Below, in pieces: positions 42,783 through 52,521 of a DNA stretch of 64,000 nucleotides. Under the pieces are notes generated by a model. That model saw nothing but the letters and a program-made list of their open reading frames with translations. It had not been told where the DNA came from and made no database searches. This stretch comes from Faucicola sp041855445. GTDB lineage: Bacteria; Pseudomonadota; Gammaproteobacteria; Pseudomonadales; Moraxellaceae. The DNA is taken from the NCBI GenBank assembly GCA_041855445.1, contig JBHAEG010000007.1, positions 62,001 through 126,000 on the forward strand, in the 5' to 3' direction. The first letter of the stretch is position 1. The number at the start of each line of letters is the position of its first letter. The position numbers and the translations under genes were made by a program.

Positions 42783-44255
42783 TTAGTTGGTTGATGGGCT
42801 GGCAGGTTCTAACGGAATTTTATTATTCACTCCCCCGCCTAGTACTTTATATAACTCAATTTGAGTAATCAGCTCTTGTTGTCTGATACTTAAAATACTT
42901 TGTTCATTGTTAAAAATTGAACGTTGGGCATCAAGTACACCTAAATAATTATCCAATCCTGCATTAAAACGTGTTTCAGCAATATTTAGATTTTTTTGAT
43001 TAGCAACCAACATTTTACTATAAGCCGTTTGTTGCTCTTTAAGTCTAGCTCGTGAGGCAAGCACATCTGCCACCTCTTTAAAAGCGGTTTGAATGACTTG
43101 TTCATAACTGTTCAATGCTTGTTTTTGAGCGATGGTCGCAACTTCATAATTCATCTTACGAGTGCCACCATCAAAAATGGGCAAACTCACTAATGGACTA
43201 ATTTCCCAAGAAAACGCCCCTGTTTTAAACAAATTTGATAAGCTGGTACTACTTGCCCCGACCTTGGTTGATAAACTGATATTGGGATAAAAAGTCGCTC
43301 GAACTGCTTCAATATTTGCTCCTGCTGATTTGATGTTATATTCTGCCTGACGAATATCAGGGCGATATCGTAACAGTTCACTCGGCAAACCTGCATTAAA
43401 AATTTTATTACTTGTAATCGAGGCAATGCCCGCAGGTGGTAATAAATGTTTATCAACAGGTACACCCACTAAATATCGTAACGCATTTTGATTTTTTAAC
43501 AATTCTGTTTCAGCAGTAGCAATCGCAATTTTAGCACTTTCAACAGCTGATTGGGCTTGTACACTGGTTAGCTCTGAGTCTAATCCTGCTAAAAAACGTT
43601 TTCGGTTTAATTCAAGCGAAGCTTCACGAGATTTTAACGTTTGTTGTGCCAAATGTAACTGAGCTAAATTATAACTATAAGCAACATAACTTTGAGCAAT
43701 GTTACTAATTAAGCTAATTTCTGCCGAGTCTTTTGTCGTGGTAGTTGCTAAAAAATCCTGTAAAGCCGCTTCTTTTTGACTGGCAATTTTTCCCCAAAAG
43801 TCAAACTCATATGACGCTAAAGCCAAACCAACGCTATATTTAGCCCCAGAATTTCCTTGAAAATCACCACTACGAGAAGCACTGGTGCTAGCATTAATTT
43901 TGGGTATATCCGTAATTTCTGTGATTTGATATTGAGCTTGGGCTTGGCGAATTGCCAAAACTGTTGCCTCAACACCTTTGTTATTTTCCAAAGCTAAGCG
44001 AATAAGCTCTTTTAGACGATGGTCACTATAAAAATCTTGCCATCGCTGACTGGCAATACTTGGTAAATTAGGATTACTTACTACACCATCATCATGTACT
44101 TGATAAGGGCTTTCTATTGGTAAATTTGGCTGAGCAACCAGCGGTTCAGTTTGTTTTTTTGGAATACTTTGACAAGCCGATAAACTGGCAAGGGTGGCGA
44201 TTAATATCGCCACCTGAAATTTATTTGGAACTACTTGGGATAAAACGGGTATCAT
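42783..44255 (-). CDS. adeK: RND efflux outer-membrane lipoprotein (OprM/AdeK-like)
   Basis: Outer-membrane channel of a tripartite pump. The 490-residue precursor has a lipoprotein signal with lipobox LSAC (C28). Two outer-membrane-factor repeats follow, including ELLRYRPDIRQAEYNIKSAGANIEAVRATFYPNIS. It lies 15 nt after the pump gene. The symbol follows the Acinetobacter AdeIJK naming by family and gene order; exact orthology was not tested. Confidence 0.85.
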   Translation of the reverse strand: MIPVLSQVVPNKFQVAILIATLASLSACQSIPKKQTEPLVAQPNLPIESPYQVHDDGVVSNPNLPSIASQRWQDFYSDHRLKELIRLALENNKGVEATVLAIRQAQAQYQITEITDIPKINASTSASRSGDFQGNSGAKYSVGLALASYEFDFWGKIASQKEAALQDFLATTTTKDSAEISLISNIAQSYVAYSYNLAQLHLAQQTLKSREASLELNRKRFLAGLDSELTSVQAQSAVESAKIAIATAETELLKNQNALRYLVGVPVDKHLLPPAGIASITSNKIFNAGLPSELLRYRPDIRQAEYNIKSAGANIEAVRATFYPNISLSTKVGASSTSLSNLFKTGAFSWEISPLVSLPIFDGGTRKMNYEVATIAQKQALNSYEQVIQTAFKEVADVLASRARLKEQQTAYSKMLVANQKNLNIAETRFNAGLDNYLGVLDAQRSIFNNEQSILSIRQQELITQIELYKVLGGGVNNKIPLEPASPSTN

Positions 44256-44270
44256 AAATAATCTCCAAGG

Positions 44271-47200
44271 TTAATGTGCTGAATTGTCAGGGTTTTCAGC
44301 TTTTGCTAACATCGGCTGTTGATGTGTGGCAGGTTTATATTTAAAGATTGACCGTATCCAAACATAAAAAATTGGAATAAAGAATACGCCAAGCAATGTT
44401 GCACTGATAACGCCACCCAGTACGCTCGTGCCGATAGCATTTTGACTGCCTGAGCCAGCTCCTGTTGCTAGGTATAATGGCACAACACCTACGCCAAAAG
44501 CAAGAGATGTCATAATAATTGGGCGAAGGCGTTGCCGAGATGCGACTGTTACTGCATCAAATAAGCTATAACCTGCCTCCTGTCGTTCTTTGGCAAATTC
44601 AATAATCAAAATCGCATTTTTTGCCGATAGACCAACAACTGTCAATAAACCAACTTGTAAATAAACGTCATTTGAAAATTCACGCAAATTGGTAAAATAG
44701 ACAGCTCCTAAAATACCTAATGGTACAACCAATAATACCGCAAATGGGATTGACCAACTTTCATATAAAGCAGCCAGACATAAAAAGACAATAATTAATG
44801 ATAATGCGTATAGCATTGGAGCTTGTGCCCCTGATTTTTTCTCTTCTAAAGAAAGTCCTGTCCATTCATAACTAATACCCTGTGGCAATTTTGCAATCAT
44901 TTGTTCCATTGCAGTCATTGCGTCACCAGTACTTTTACCAGCTACCGCACTACCTTGAATATTCATTGAGGATAAGCTGTTATAGCGATTTAAACTAGGC
45001 GAACCATATTGCCACTCACCTGATGCAAATGAACTAAATGGCACCATATCACCTGCACTGTTACGCACATACCATTTATCAATGTCCTCTTGTGTGGTAC
45101 GACTGTCTGCTTCACCTTGTATATAAACTTTTTTAATCCGACCTCTATCCATAAAGTCATTAATATAACTACTACCCCATGCACTCGCTAACAAACTATT
45201 AATCGTTGAAGTATTAACACCCATTGCACTGGCTGCGTCATAATCGATATTGACTTTAAATTGTGGTGAGTCCTCTAAACCGTTTGGACGAACACCAGTA
45301 ACAACGTCACTTTGAGCTGCCATACCAAGCAACATATTACGAGCTTCTAGCAGTTTTTCATGTCCAATACCGCCTGCATCTTGTAACTGTAGATTAAAAC
45401 CACTTGCTGTACCTAGTTCAATAATTGGTGGCGGTACAATCGCATAGACAGAGGCTTCATTAATTTGGGTCATAAAATAGCCCATTGCTCGTCCTGCAAT
45501 TGCTTTAGCTGCTCTATCTTCGCCTTGACGTTTTTCCCAATCAGCAAGTTTAATAAAGGCAATACCCATATTTTGTCCGCTACCAGCAAAACTAAAGCCG
45601 TTAATTGCTAATACCGATTCAATATTATCTTTTTCTTGGGTATGAAAATATTGATTGACTTTATTTAACACAGCCTGTGTTTCTTGCTGGCTTGAACCTG
45701 CAGGAAGCTGTACCAAAGTAAACATAATACCTTGGTCTTCATCAGGTAAAAATGAACTTGGAATTTTAACAAAAATTGATGCTAATAAAGCGATAATCCC
45801 TGCATAGCCAAAAATATATAGCCATTTTACTTTGATACTACCACCAACAAATTTTTCATAACCACGGCTTAACGCATTAAAACCACTATTAAAGCCGTTA
45901 AAGAACCAGCCAAATAAACCAGATTTTTTGCCATGACTGCCATGTTTACTACGTTTTAAAATAGATGCACATAAGGCAGGAGTGAAAATTAACGCAACAA
46001 TTGCCGATAATGACATACTGGTAATTAACGTAATAGAGAATTGTCTATAAATTACCCCTGTTGAACCGCCAAAAAATGCCATTGGGACAAATACTGCTGA
46101 TAAAATTAACGCAATACCAATAACCGCTTTACTAATTTCGTCCATTGATTGACGGGTAGCATCAACAACGGAAATATCAGGATTTTCTTCTAAAATCCTT
46201 TCTACGTTCTCTACAACGACAATCGCATCATCAACTAATAAACCAATCGCCAACACCATGGCAAACATGGTCAAAACATTGATACTAAAACCAAAAACAT
46301 ACAATACACCAAATGTGCCCAACATGACCACAGGAATGGCTAAGGTCGGAATAATAGTTGCACGCCAGTTTTGTAAAAATAAGAACATTACCACAAAAAC
46401 AAGAATAATTGCTTCTACTAAGGTTGTTGCAACTTGTTTAATAGATAACTGTACGAATGGTGTTGTATCATAAGGTACAACAACTTTTAACCCTGCTGGA
46501 AAGTTTTTTTCTAATTCACGGATACGGTCTTCGACTGCCTGACGAGTATTTAACGCATTTGCACCTGTTGCCAGCGAAATACCCATGGCCGCAGACTCTT
46601 TACCATTATAGTAAGATAAAACACTATAACTTTCACTGCCCATCTCAACAGTGGCAACATCGCCTAAGCGAACTAATGAACCATCAGCATTTGATTTTAA
46701 TAAAATATTACGAAATTGTTCAGGCGTTTGTAAATAGCTTTGAACTGTTACGGTTGCATTGATAGTTTGACGTTCATTATTTGATGGTGTTTGCCCAAGC
46801 TGACCTGCTGATACTTGAGCATTTTGTGCCTGTACCGCCGAAATAACATCTGATGGCATTAAACTATAAGTACGCAATTTTGCAGGGTCTAACCATATAC
46901 GCATCGCATAGGCAGAACCAAACAAATTGATATTCCCCACCCCATCAACACGGCTAATTTGGTCTAAGACATTTGAGGCGATATAATCGGCAATATCTGA
47001 CCTGTTCATGCTACCATCTTCTGATACAAAGCCAAGTACCATCATAAAACTACTAGAAGATTTAGTAACACTAACGCCTAAACGTTGTACTTGTTCTGGT
47101 AATGAACTGGTTGCTGCTTGTAATTTGTTTTGCACTTGAACTTGAGCAGTATCAGGGTCTGTACCATTTTCAAAGGTTAATTGAACTTGGGCAGAGCCAC

Positions 47201-47453
47201 TTGATGAACTTGTTGATGACATATACATCAATCCATCAAGTCCTTTCATTTGTTGTTCAATGACTTGGGTAACAGAGTCCTCAACAGTTTGAGCAGAAGC
47301 ACCTGGATACGTTGCACTGATACTAATGGTAGGTGGTGCAATACGGGGATATTGTTCAATTGGTAAATTAACAACAGATAACAACCCAGCCAGCATGATG
47401 AGAACAGCAATAACCCATGCAAAAATCGGGCGGTCTATGAAAAATCGTGACAT
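44271..47453 (-). CDS. adeJ: RND multidrug efflux pump, inner-membrane subunit (AcrB/MexB/AdeJ-like)
   Basis: HAE1-family proton/drug antiporter of 1060 residues with 12 membrane helices and two large periplasmic loops. It starts MSRFFIDRPIFAWV and contains the proton-relay aspartates in GLLVDDAIVVVENVER (around 407) and the repeat LLTVVGLSAKNAILIIEFAK with the relay lysine. Substrates cannot be read from sequence; the family exports many hydrophobic drugs. It is the middle gene of the operon. Confidence 0.92.
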   Translation of the reverse strand: MSRFFIDRPIFAWVIAVLIMLAGLLSVVNLPIEQYPRIAPPTISISATYPGASAQTVEDSVTQVIEQQMKGLDGLMYMSSTSSSSGSAQVQLTFENGTDPDTAQVQVQNKLQAATSSLPEQVQRLGVSVTKSSSSFMMVLGFVSEDGSMNRSDIADYIASNVLDQISRVDGVGNINLFGSAYAMRIWLDPAKLRTYSLMPSDVISAVQAQNAQVSAGQLGQTPSNNERQTINATVTVQSYLQTPEQFRNILLKSNADGSLVRLGDVATVEMGSESYSVLSYYNGKESAAMGISLATGANALNTRQAVEDRIRELEKNFPAGLKVVVPYDTTPFVQLSIKQVATTLVEAIILVFVVMFLFLQNWRATIIPTLAIPVVMLGTFGVLYVFGFSINVLTMFAMVLAIGLLVDDAIVVVENVERILEENPDISVVDATRQSMDEISKAVIGIALILSAVFVPMAFFGGSTGVIYRQFSITLITSMSLSAIVALIFTPALCASILKRSKHGSHGKKSGLFGWFFNGFNSGFNALSRGYEKFVGGSIKVKWLYIFGYAGIIALLASIFVKIPSSFLPDEDQGIMFTLVQLPAGSSQQETQAVLNKVNQYFHTQEKDNIESVLAINGFSFAGSGQNMGIAFIKLADWEKRQGEDRAAKAIAGRAMGYFMTQINEASVYAIVPPPIIELGTASGFNLQLQDAGGIGHEKLLEARNMLLGMAAQSDVVTGVRPNGLEDSPQFKVNIDYDAASAMGVNTSTINSLLASAWGSSYINDFMDRGRIKKVYIQGEADSRTTQEDIDKWYVRNSAGDMVPFSSFASGEWQYGSPSLNRYNSLSSMNIQGSAVAGKSTGDAMTAMEQMIAKLPQGISYEWTGLSLEEKKSGAQAPMLYALSLIIVFLCLAALYESWSIPFAVLLVVPLGILGAVYFTNLREFSNDVYLQVGLLTVVGLSAKNAILIIEFAKERQEAGYSLFDAVTVASRQRLRPIIMTSLAFGVGVVPLYLATGAGSGSQNAIGTSVLGGVISATLLGVFFIPIFYVWIRSIFKYKPATHQQPMLAKAENPDNSAH

Positions 47454-47469
47454 AATGACTTCCTAATTT

Positions 47470-48855
47470 TTACTGAGCGTTCGCTGGTTTTTCAGGTACT
47501 TTTACGCTATTAGATTGTGTTGTATTAGCATCGGCTGTTTTTTCATTACTAACGGCAGGGACTTGTTGATTAGATTGAGCAGAACTTTCCCCAGCCTTAG
47601 TGACAGGTTTTGCTACAACCTGTTGGTCTGGCTTCACTTTTGAACCACCAACAACAACTACGTTTTCCCCTTGTTGCAAACCATTGGTGACAATCCAATT
47701 ACCTTGATAAGTGCCATCAACTTTTACAGAACGTGTTTGAATTTTATTTTTTGCATCAACGATATAAACGCTAGTTTCACCTTTAGCAGAACGATTAATT
47801 GCACTTTGTGGCAACAACACAACGTTATTAATTACCCCTTGGATAATTTGTGCATTGACTAGCATACCTGGTAATAACACAAAATCATCATTACGAAATA
47901 CCGCCCGTAAATTGACTGTACCTGTTTCAGCATCAACTTTTGCCTCACCAAATGATAAATCTCCAATCGTTGGATAAATTGAGCCATCTGCAAGGGTGAG
48001 CTGAACTTGTACCGAGCTTGGCGGACTAACTTCACCTTTAGTTAAAGATTGACGCAATGCCAATAGTTCTGCTGATGACTGCTTAACATCAACAAAAATT
48101 GGATTTAATTGTGAAATTTTGACTAATTGAGTTTGACCTGCAGTTGCTAACGCACCAACATTCACTAGCGGTCGGTCAGTAACACCACTAATCGGTGCTT
48201 TAACTGTGGTACGATTAAAACTTAATTCATTACTATTAATCGTTTCCTGAGCAACTTGGGTCGCTGCTGTGGCAGATTCAATATTTGATTGAGCAACACC
48301 AACTTGAGCTTCAGCATTTTTAACGGCGGCTTGAGCTGTACGCACAGAAGTAACGCCAACATCATATTCTTGTTTAGAAATCGCATTGGTATTTTTTAAT
48401 CTTTCTAAACGTTTTAAATTTGCTTCTGCCAATGCCAGTTCTGCTTGACGACTCTCTAAACTCGCTAACGCATTATTGTAATTTGCTTTTGCCGTGGTAA
48501 CGCTAGCTTGCGTCTGTGCTAAATTTGCCTTACTGCTCGCCAATGCACTGGTATAGTTATCAGGATTAATTTTATATAAAGGCTGTCCTTCCTTGACAAA
48601 ACTACCTTCTTTATATAACTGCTTGTCAATAATGCCACTAACTTGAGGTAAAACAATCGCTTCTTGATAAGCAACAACTCGACCAGAGACTTGTTTAATT
48701 AATGGTACAGATTGAAACTGTACAGGCACAGTGTTTACGATGGTAGGAGGCATCTTTTGAGCTGATTGTTGAGGCTGTGCTGTTTCAGATTTACAGCCGG
48801 CCAATACTATACAGCCCATCATCGATACCATCATCAACGTAACAGGATATTTCAT
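47470..48855 (-). CDS. adeI: RND efflux membrane-fusion protein (AcrA/MexA/AdeI-like)
   Basis: Periplasmic adaptor joining pump and channel. From the ATG at 48855 (GAGG 5 nt upstream) it has 461 residues, with lipobox VLAGC (C21). The lipoyl halves flank an alpha-hairpin rich in Ala/Gln/Asn, and a beta-barrel with GMLVNAQI follows. The C-terminal tail of about 55 residues is polar, rich in Ser/Gln/Asn/Thr. First gene of the operon; no regulator gene is adjacent. Confidence 0.88.
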   Translation of the reverse strand: MKYPVTLMMVSMMGCIVLAGCKSETAQPQQSAQKMPPTIVNTVPVQFQSVPLIKQVSGRVVAYQEAIVLPQVSGIIDKQLYKEGSFVKEGQPLYKINPDNYTSALASSKANLAQTQASVTTAKANYNNALASLESRQAELALAEANLKRLERLKNTNAISKQEYDVGVTSVRTAQAAVKNAEAQVGVAQSNIESATAATQVAQETINSNELSFNRTTVKAPISGVTDRPLVNVGALATAGQTQLVKISQLNPIFVDVKQSSAELLALRQSLTKGEVSPPSSVQVQLTLADGSIYPTIGDLSFGEAKVDAETGTVNLRAVFRNDDFVLLPGMLVNAQIIQGVINNVVLLPQSAINRSAKGETSVYIVDAKNKIQTRSVKVDGTYQGNWIVTNGLQQGENVVVVGGSKVKPDQQVVAKPVTKAGESSAQSNQQVPAVSNEKTADANTTQSNSVKVPEKPANAQ

Positions 48856-48926
48856 AGAGACCTCAATGAGTTTGGATATGATGAAAAATCGTTGGAATAT
48901 TAAAAATGTACAACACAAACCATGCT

Positions 48927-48958
48927 ATTATACACTATGAGTATCCTTACATGGTCAA
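48927..48958 (-). promoter_or_regulatory. Putative promoter of the efflux operon
   Basis: A consensus TATAAT (48932-48927) lies on the minus strand about 70 bp before the adaptor start. A TTGACC (48958-48953) is present but 20 bp away, longer than optimal, so activator help is possible. Confidence 0.4.
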
Positions 48959-49022
48959 GAACAATTTTGTAAAGTTGCTTAATAGTTCAACATATTTATT
49001 AAATTTTATTGAATAATAAGTT

Positions 49023-50033
49023 TTAATATAATCGTTGGCTTGCTAATGCAGTTAAATCTAATAAACCTTGTCGATAAATAGAGTTTGGTAAAGTGAGTAT
49101 TGCATCACGAGCTAATGCTGTTTCAGCCATTGCTTTTTGTCTACAATATTCTAAAGCACCACTTGAACGCACTAAGTCAATAATTTCATTTGGATTTTTG
49201 CATTCGCCTGTTTGGATTGCAATGCGTAATAACTCACGTTCTTGACCTGATGTCATGGCTAATGCTTGAATTAATGGTAAAGTTGGTTTACCTTCTGCCA
49301 AATCATCGCCTAAATTTTTGCCCATGATTTCAGTATCCCCTGAAAAATCTAGCACATCATCAATGATTTGAAAGGCATTGCCAAAATGCTGACCAAATTT
49401 TGCAAAAGCAGTATTAAACTCAGGACGATTATGCAAAATAGCAACCCCTTGACTTGCCAGCATAAATAAACGAGAGGTTTTACCATCAATGATTTTCATA
49501 TAATCATCTTCAGTAGCATTTGGGTTATGTTGATGTTGTAGCTGTAACACTTCACCTTCAGCAATATCACAGGTACCATCAGAAAATAGCTGTAATAAAG
49601 GTAACGAGCCAAACCCTACTAATAAATTAAATGCACGGGCAATTAAATAATCACCAACCAAAACCGCCGTTGGATTATCCCAAGTAGCATTGGCGGTAGG
49701 TTTCCCTCGGCGTAATCCTGAGCCATCAATCACATCATCATGTACCAGCGTTGCGGTGTGTAGCATTTCAGTAATCGCTCCCAAGTGCATCGCAGGCTCA
49801 AACTGTTTATCTAAACAAATCCGAGAACATAACAATGAAATTAATGGACGCATTCGTTTGCCCCCAGCATCAATCACATGCTGACTGACTGCCATCACTA
49901 ATTGCACTTTGGAATTTAAACTACCAAATACTTGTTTATCCATAATGGCGAAATCTTCTGCGACAATCGCCTGAATATCACTATAACGAATGGAAGAACG
50001 ATTATCTGAAAATTGAGAGGTTTCGGCTGTCAT
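49023..50033 (-). CDS. ispB: Polyprenyl (octaprenyl) diphosphate synthase
   Basis: Makes the long isoprenoid side chain of ubiquinone. The 336-residue protein (ATG at 50033; the reading from TTG at 50048 is disfavoured) has the two aspartate-rich motifs LVHDDVIDGSGLRRG and QIIDDVLDFSGD and the GGKRMRP segment. Chain length is not certain from sequence. It is a single-gene unit here, away from rplU-rpmA, which it often neighbours in other genomes. Confidence 0.92.
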   Translation of the reverse strand: MTAETSQFSDNRSSIRYSDIQAIVAEDFAIMDKQVFGSLNSKVQLVMAVSQHVIDAGGKRMRPLISLLCSRICLDKQFEPAMHLGAITEMLHTATLVHDDVIDGSGLRRGKPTANATWDNPTAVLVGDYLIARAFNLLVGFGSLPLLQLFSDGTCDIAEGEVLQLQHQHNPNATEDDYMKIIDGKTSRLFMLASQGVAILHNRPEFNTAFAKFGQHFGNAFQIIDDVLDFSGDTEIMGKNLGDDLAEGKPTLPLIQALAMTSGQERELLRIAIQTGECKNPNEIIDLVRSSGALEYCRQKAMAETALARDAILTLPNSIYRQGLLDLTALASQRLY

Positions 50034-50413
50034 AACGGTAAAGCTCAATCATTATTTGCAAATAAAACCTAAATCATAACATATCATCGGCAGTTTTTTA
50101 TTAAAAACTTGTATTTTTTCAAGATAAATCTAGTTTATCTAAATAATATTCTGTAAAAATATACTGATATGAATACAATGATAGATGATATGATTGATTT
50201 CTTATCGAAAAACCAGCAATGATGATATATTTAGCAAATTTTTTTTAGCTTATAATAAATTTAGTTAGTATTTTAAAAAAGATAAACCAATAGTTTTTTT
50301 TGATTGGTACTTGTGATTGTATTTCCACCTAAGCTAATCTTGCAAAGCAATGTTTTTCAGGTGGAAAATTATGCCAACGAGTTCAAATAAAGTCCTATTA
50401 AAGAAAAAATACA
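50034..50413. other. Intergenic region between ispB and nlpD-like gene
   Basis: This 380-base AT-rich gap contains a 9-bp inverted repeat, TTTCCACCT / AGGTGGAAA (50322-50330, 50359-50367), separated by 28 nt. It may belong to a terminator or be a small repeat relic. No gene is supported. Confidence 0.5.
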
Positions 50414-51268
50414 TTAATTCAATAAATTTTTAGGGTCAATAGGCAATCCTTTATAACGTACTTGAAACTCTAAGGCAGGTTGTCTTAACGTTGCAGGCGT
50501 ACCCATCGAACCCACTTGCTGACCTGCCTGCACCACTTGTCCTTCTTTCACAGAAAAACGCTCTAAATGTGCATACGCACTAATATAGTCATTATCATGA
50601 CGTATCATGACTAAATTACCATATTCTTTTAACTTATCCCCAGCATATAACACTGTACCTGCACGACTTGCTACAACTGCCGTACCAACTTGCCCGCCAT
50701 ACCAAATACCTTTTGAGCCAGACGCTTCATTATATCCACGAATAACATTACCTGAAACTGGCGGTAGCCATGCTTTATTACTGGTAGCAGGTCTAGGCGT
50801 TGTAGGCTGAACTGGTGTTGGCAATGGTTGGCTTAGCGTTTGTGGTGGCACATAAGATGGTGTATATGCGTTATAACTCGATGTTGTATTTACTGGATAT
50901 TGTTGAATTGGTTGCGACGTTGGAAGCTGTTTTGCCTGAGCTAGCATCTCTGATGATAATAACTGCAAACGTTGCCCTGTATATATTGTGTAATGACGGT
51001 CTAAATTATTTAATAGCCCAACTTGACGATAATCTAACCCGTAACGTTGAGAAATTCTACTTAATGTATCCCCTTGTTGTACAATGTAATAACTTGGTAT
51101 ACCATTCACAATCAATGGCTTATCATTTGTATAACTATAATTCATTGGTTTTGTTGCACACGCTGATAATCCAAGCGTTACAACTGCCAAAACACCCATG
51201 ATGATTTTTTGTTGATTGACCATCTTTAACCCATCAGATGATAAACTTGCTATTAAGTTTTTATTCAT
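50414..51268 (-). CDS. nlpD: NlpD-like lipoprotein, LysM plus degenerate LytM (M23) domain
   Basis: Outer-membrane lipoprotein expected to activate the septal amidase rather than cut peptidoglycan itself. The 284-residue reading from ATG 51268 has lipobox LSAC (C37), a LysM domain (about 59-103, VQQGDTLSRIS) and a Pro/Gln/Thr linker. A LytM domain follows (about 166-284). The zinc ligands of active M23 enzymes are missing: KGIWYGG replaces the H-x3-D site and ALEFQVR replaces the HxH site. A shorter start at residue 16 (MVNQQK) gives a more typical signal peptide. Confidence 0.85.
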   Translation of the reverse strand: MNKNLIASLSSDGLKMVNQQKIIMGVLAVVTLGLSACATKPMNYSYTNDKPLIVNGIPSYYIVQQGDTLSRISQRYGLDYRQVGLLNNLDRHYTIYTGQRLQLLSSEMLAQAKQLPTSQPIQQYPVNTTSSYNAYTPSYVPPQTLSQPLPTPVQPTTPRPATSNKAWLPPVSGNVIRGYNEASGSKGIWYGGQVGTAVVASRAGTVLYAGDKLKEYGNLVMIRHDNDYISAYAHLERFSVKEGQVVQAGQQVGSMGTPATLRQPALEFQVRYKGLPIDPKNLLN

Positions 51269-51833
51269 GGTTACTATCTCTTCAAAATATAACAACTTTA
51301 TAAAATTTCTTGAATATAATAATCAAATATTTAGAACAATCAAATCAAAACAAAACTTTTTCGATAAAAGGCAATAAAAAGCACTATAAATTGATAAGTT
51401 GCTTTTTTTAATCATTTTTCATAACTCTTTGATTTTATTTGAATGAATTTTTTTAATTGCAAAAATTATAATTTATTATTCATAAAAATCAATGCCTTAT
51501 AAAAAACTAAAGCGTTATATATTTTGTAACCTAATCTTGCCGTCTTCGCATTTCATCGGTAAATTAATCCACAGCGTGTTAATATATACTTATGAACCTA
51601 AGAAATGTTTCTTTACATTTAGCTATTGTGACAATCTATAAACACGACAGTGATATTTTTATCAGACTTTTTAGAAAAAAACCTTTATGATATACATATA
51701 TGATTATGTAGAGCTAATAATAAATAGAATTAAAACTTCTATGCTGGCATATATACTGTCAATTCAGTAATATATGCAATAAAAATTAGCCCATATATAT
51801 GATTACTACCGTTTTATAATAGGAATTTGGTAT
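51269..51833. other. 565-base AT-rich intergenic region
   Basis: No ORF with a credible ribosome site is seen on either strand. The right end contains an imperfect hairpin at 51747-51777 and a TATAAT at 51815-51820. It holds the upstream regions of two divergent genes. Confidence 0.55.
51747..51777. repeat. Imperfect inverted repeat upstream of secreted protein gene
   Basis: GCATATATACTG (51747-51758) and CAGTAATATATGC (51765-51777) pair with one extra base across a 6-nt centre. It lies 57 bp before the ATG at 51834, a position suited to an operator. Confidence 0.45.
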
Positions 51834-52256
51834 ATGCAATCATTATTTTCTTCTACTATATTACAAACAATCCCAAAAACAATTTTTAGTATTTCTTTAG
51901 CAACTGGCCTTATTATTTCAACATTTTGCCAAGCCAATGCCAACAACTATAATGACACCCTTGCTATTGATACATCTGAATCTTATATTAGAAAATATGA
52001 AGTAGCCGTGCTTCATGTTTTATCAGAAATTTGTCCGCCAATGCTAACAAAAGCTCAACAACGAGAATTTAGCAAAGCGTATGATAAGGAGTTAAAGAGC
52101 TTATTACCAAATTTAAATAATCCTAAACAAGCTTTACAATATTTATCAACTCAACAAGATTATCAAAAAATCCTAGCAGATGAAAGAAAGTTAGCATTTG
52201 AACGCTATTCTAAAGAAGAAAATAAAAAAACCTGCGAAGAGTTGTTAAGTAATTAG
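51834..52256 (+). CDS. Secreted protein of unknown function, 140 residues
   Basis: I do not recognise the family. A signal peptide (about 1-37, hydrophobic core IFSISLATGLIIST, cleavage near ANA) suggests export to the periplasm. The mature part is helical and charged, with two cysteines (C67 and C134) that could form a disulfide. AGGA lies 9 nt before the ATG. It stands alone between nlpD (divergent) and dacC. Confidence 0.7.
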   Translation: MQSLFSSTILQTIPKTIFSISLATGLIISTFCQANANNYNDTLAIDTSESYIRKYEVAVLHVLSEICPPMLTKAQQREFSKAYDKELKSLLPNLNNPKQALQYLSTQQDYQKILADERKLAFERYSKEENKKTCEELLSN

Positions 52257-52521
52257 TTATCCATTGTTATGAACATATTACCACTCATCATTATGGGTGG
52301 TATATTGTTGATGATATAATAAATTTTTGTGTATTATGATAAGTATTTATTATTTGATAAATATAACACAAATAATATTTTAACCTTTTATACTAAAAAT
52401 CATTCTAAACAACTGATTTTGCTTTATCCGTCATTCGCATTTTGATAAGATAGTGGTTATTTTTGTAACTCACTAGCCGTGCTTTGACGGTGTTTTATTT
52501 GTTCTAAAAAGAGATTGTATT

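Noticed and set aside
50371..50433. Short plus-strand ORF starting ATGCCAACG
   Set aside because: Only about 20 codons, no ribosome site, and it runs into the 3' end of the nlpD-like gene.
51815..51820. TATAAT as promoter of the secreted protein gene
   Set aside because: Only 14 bp before the ATG and adjacent to the ribosome site, so the transcript would start at about the start codon; no -35 at correct spacing.
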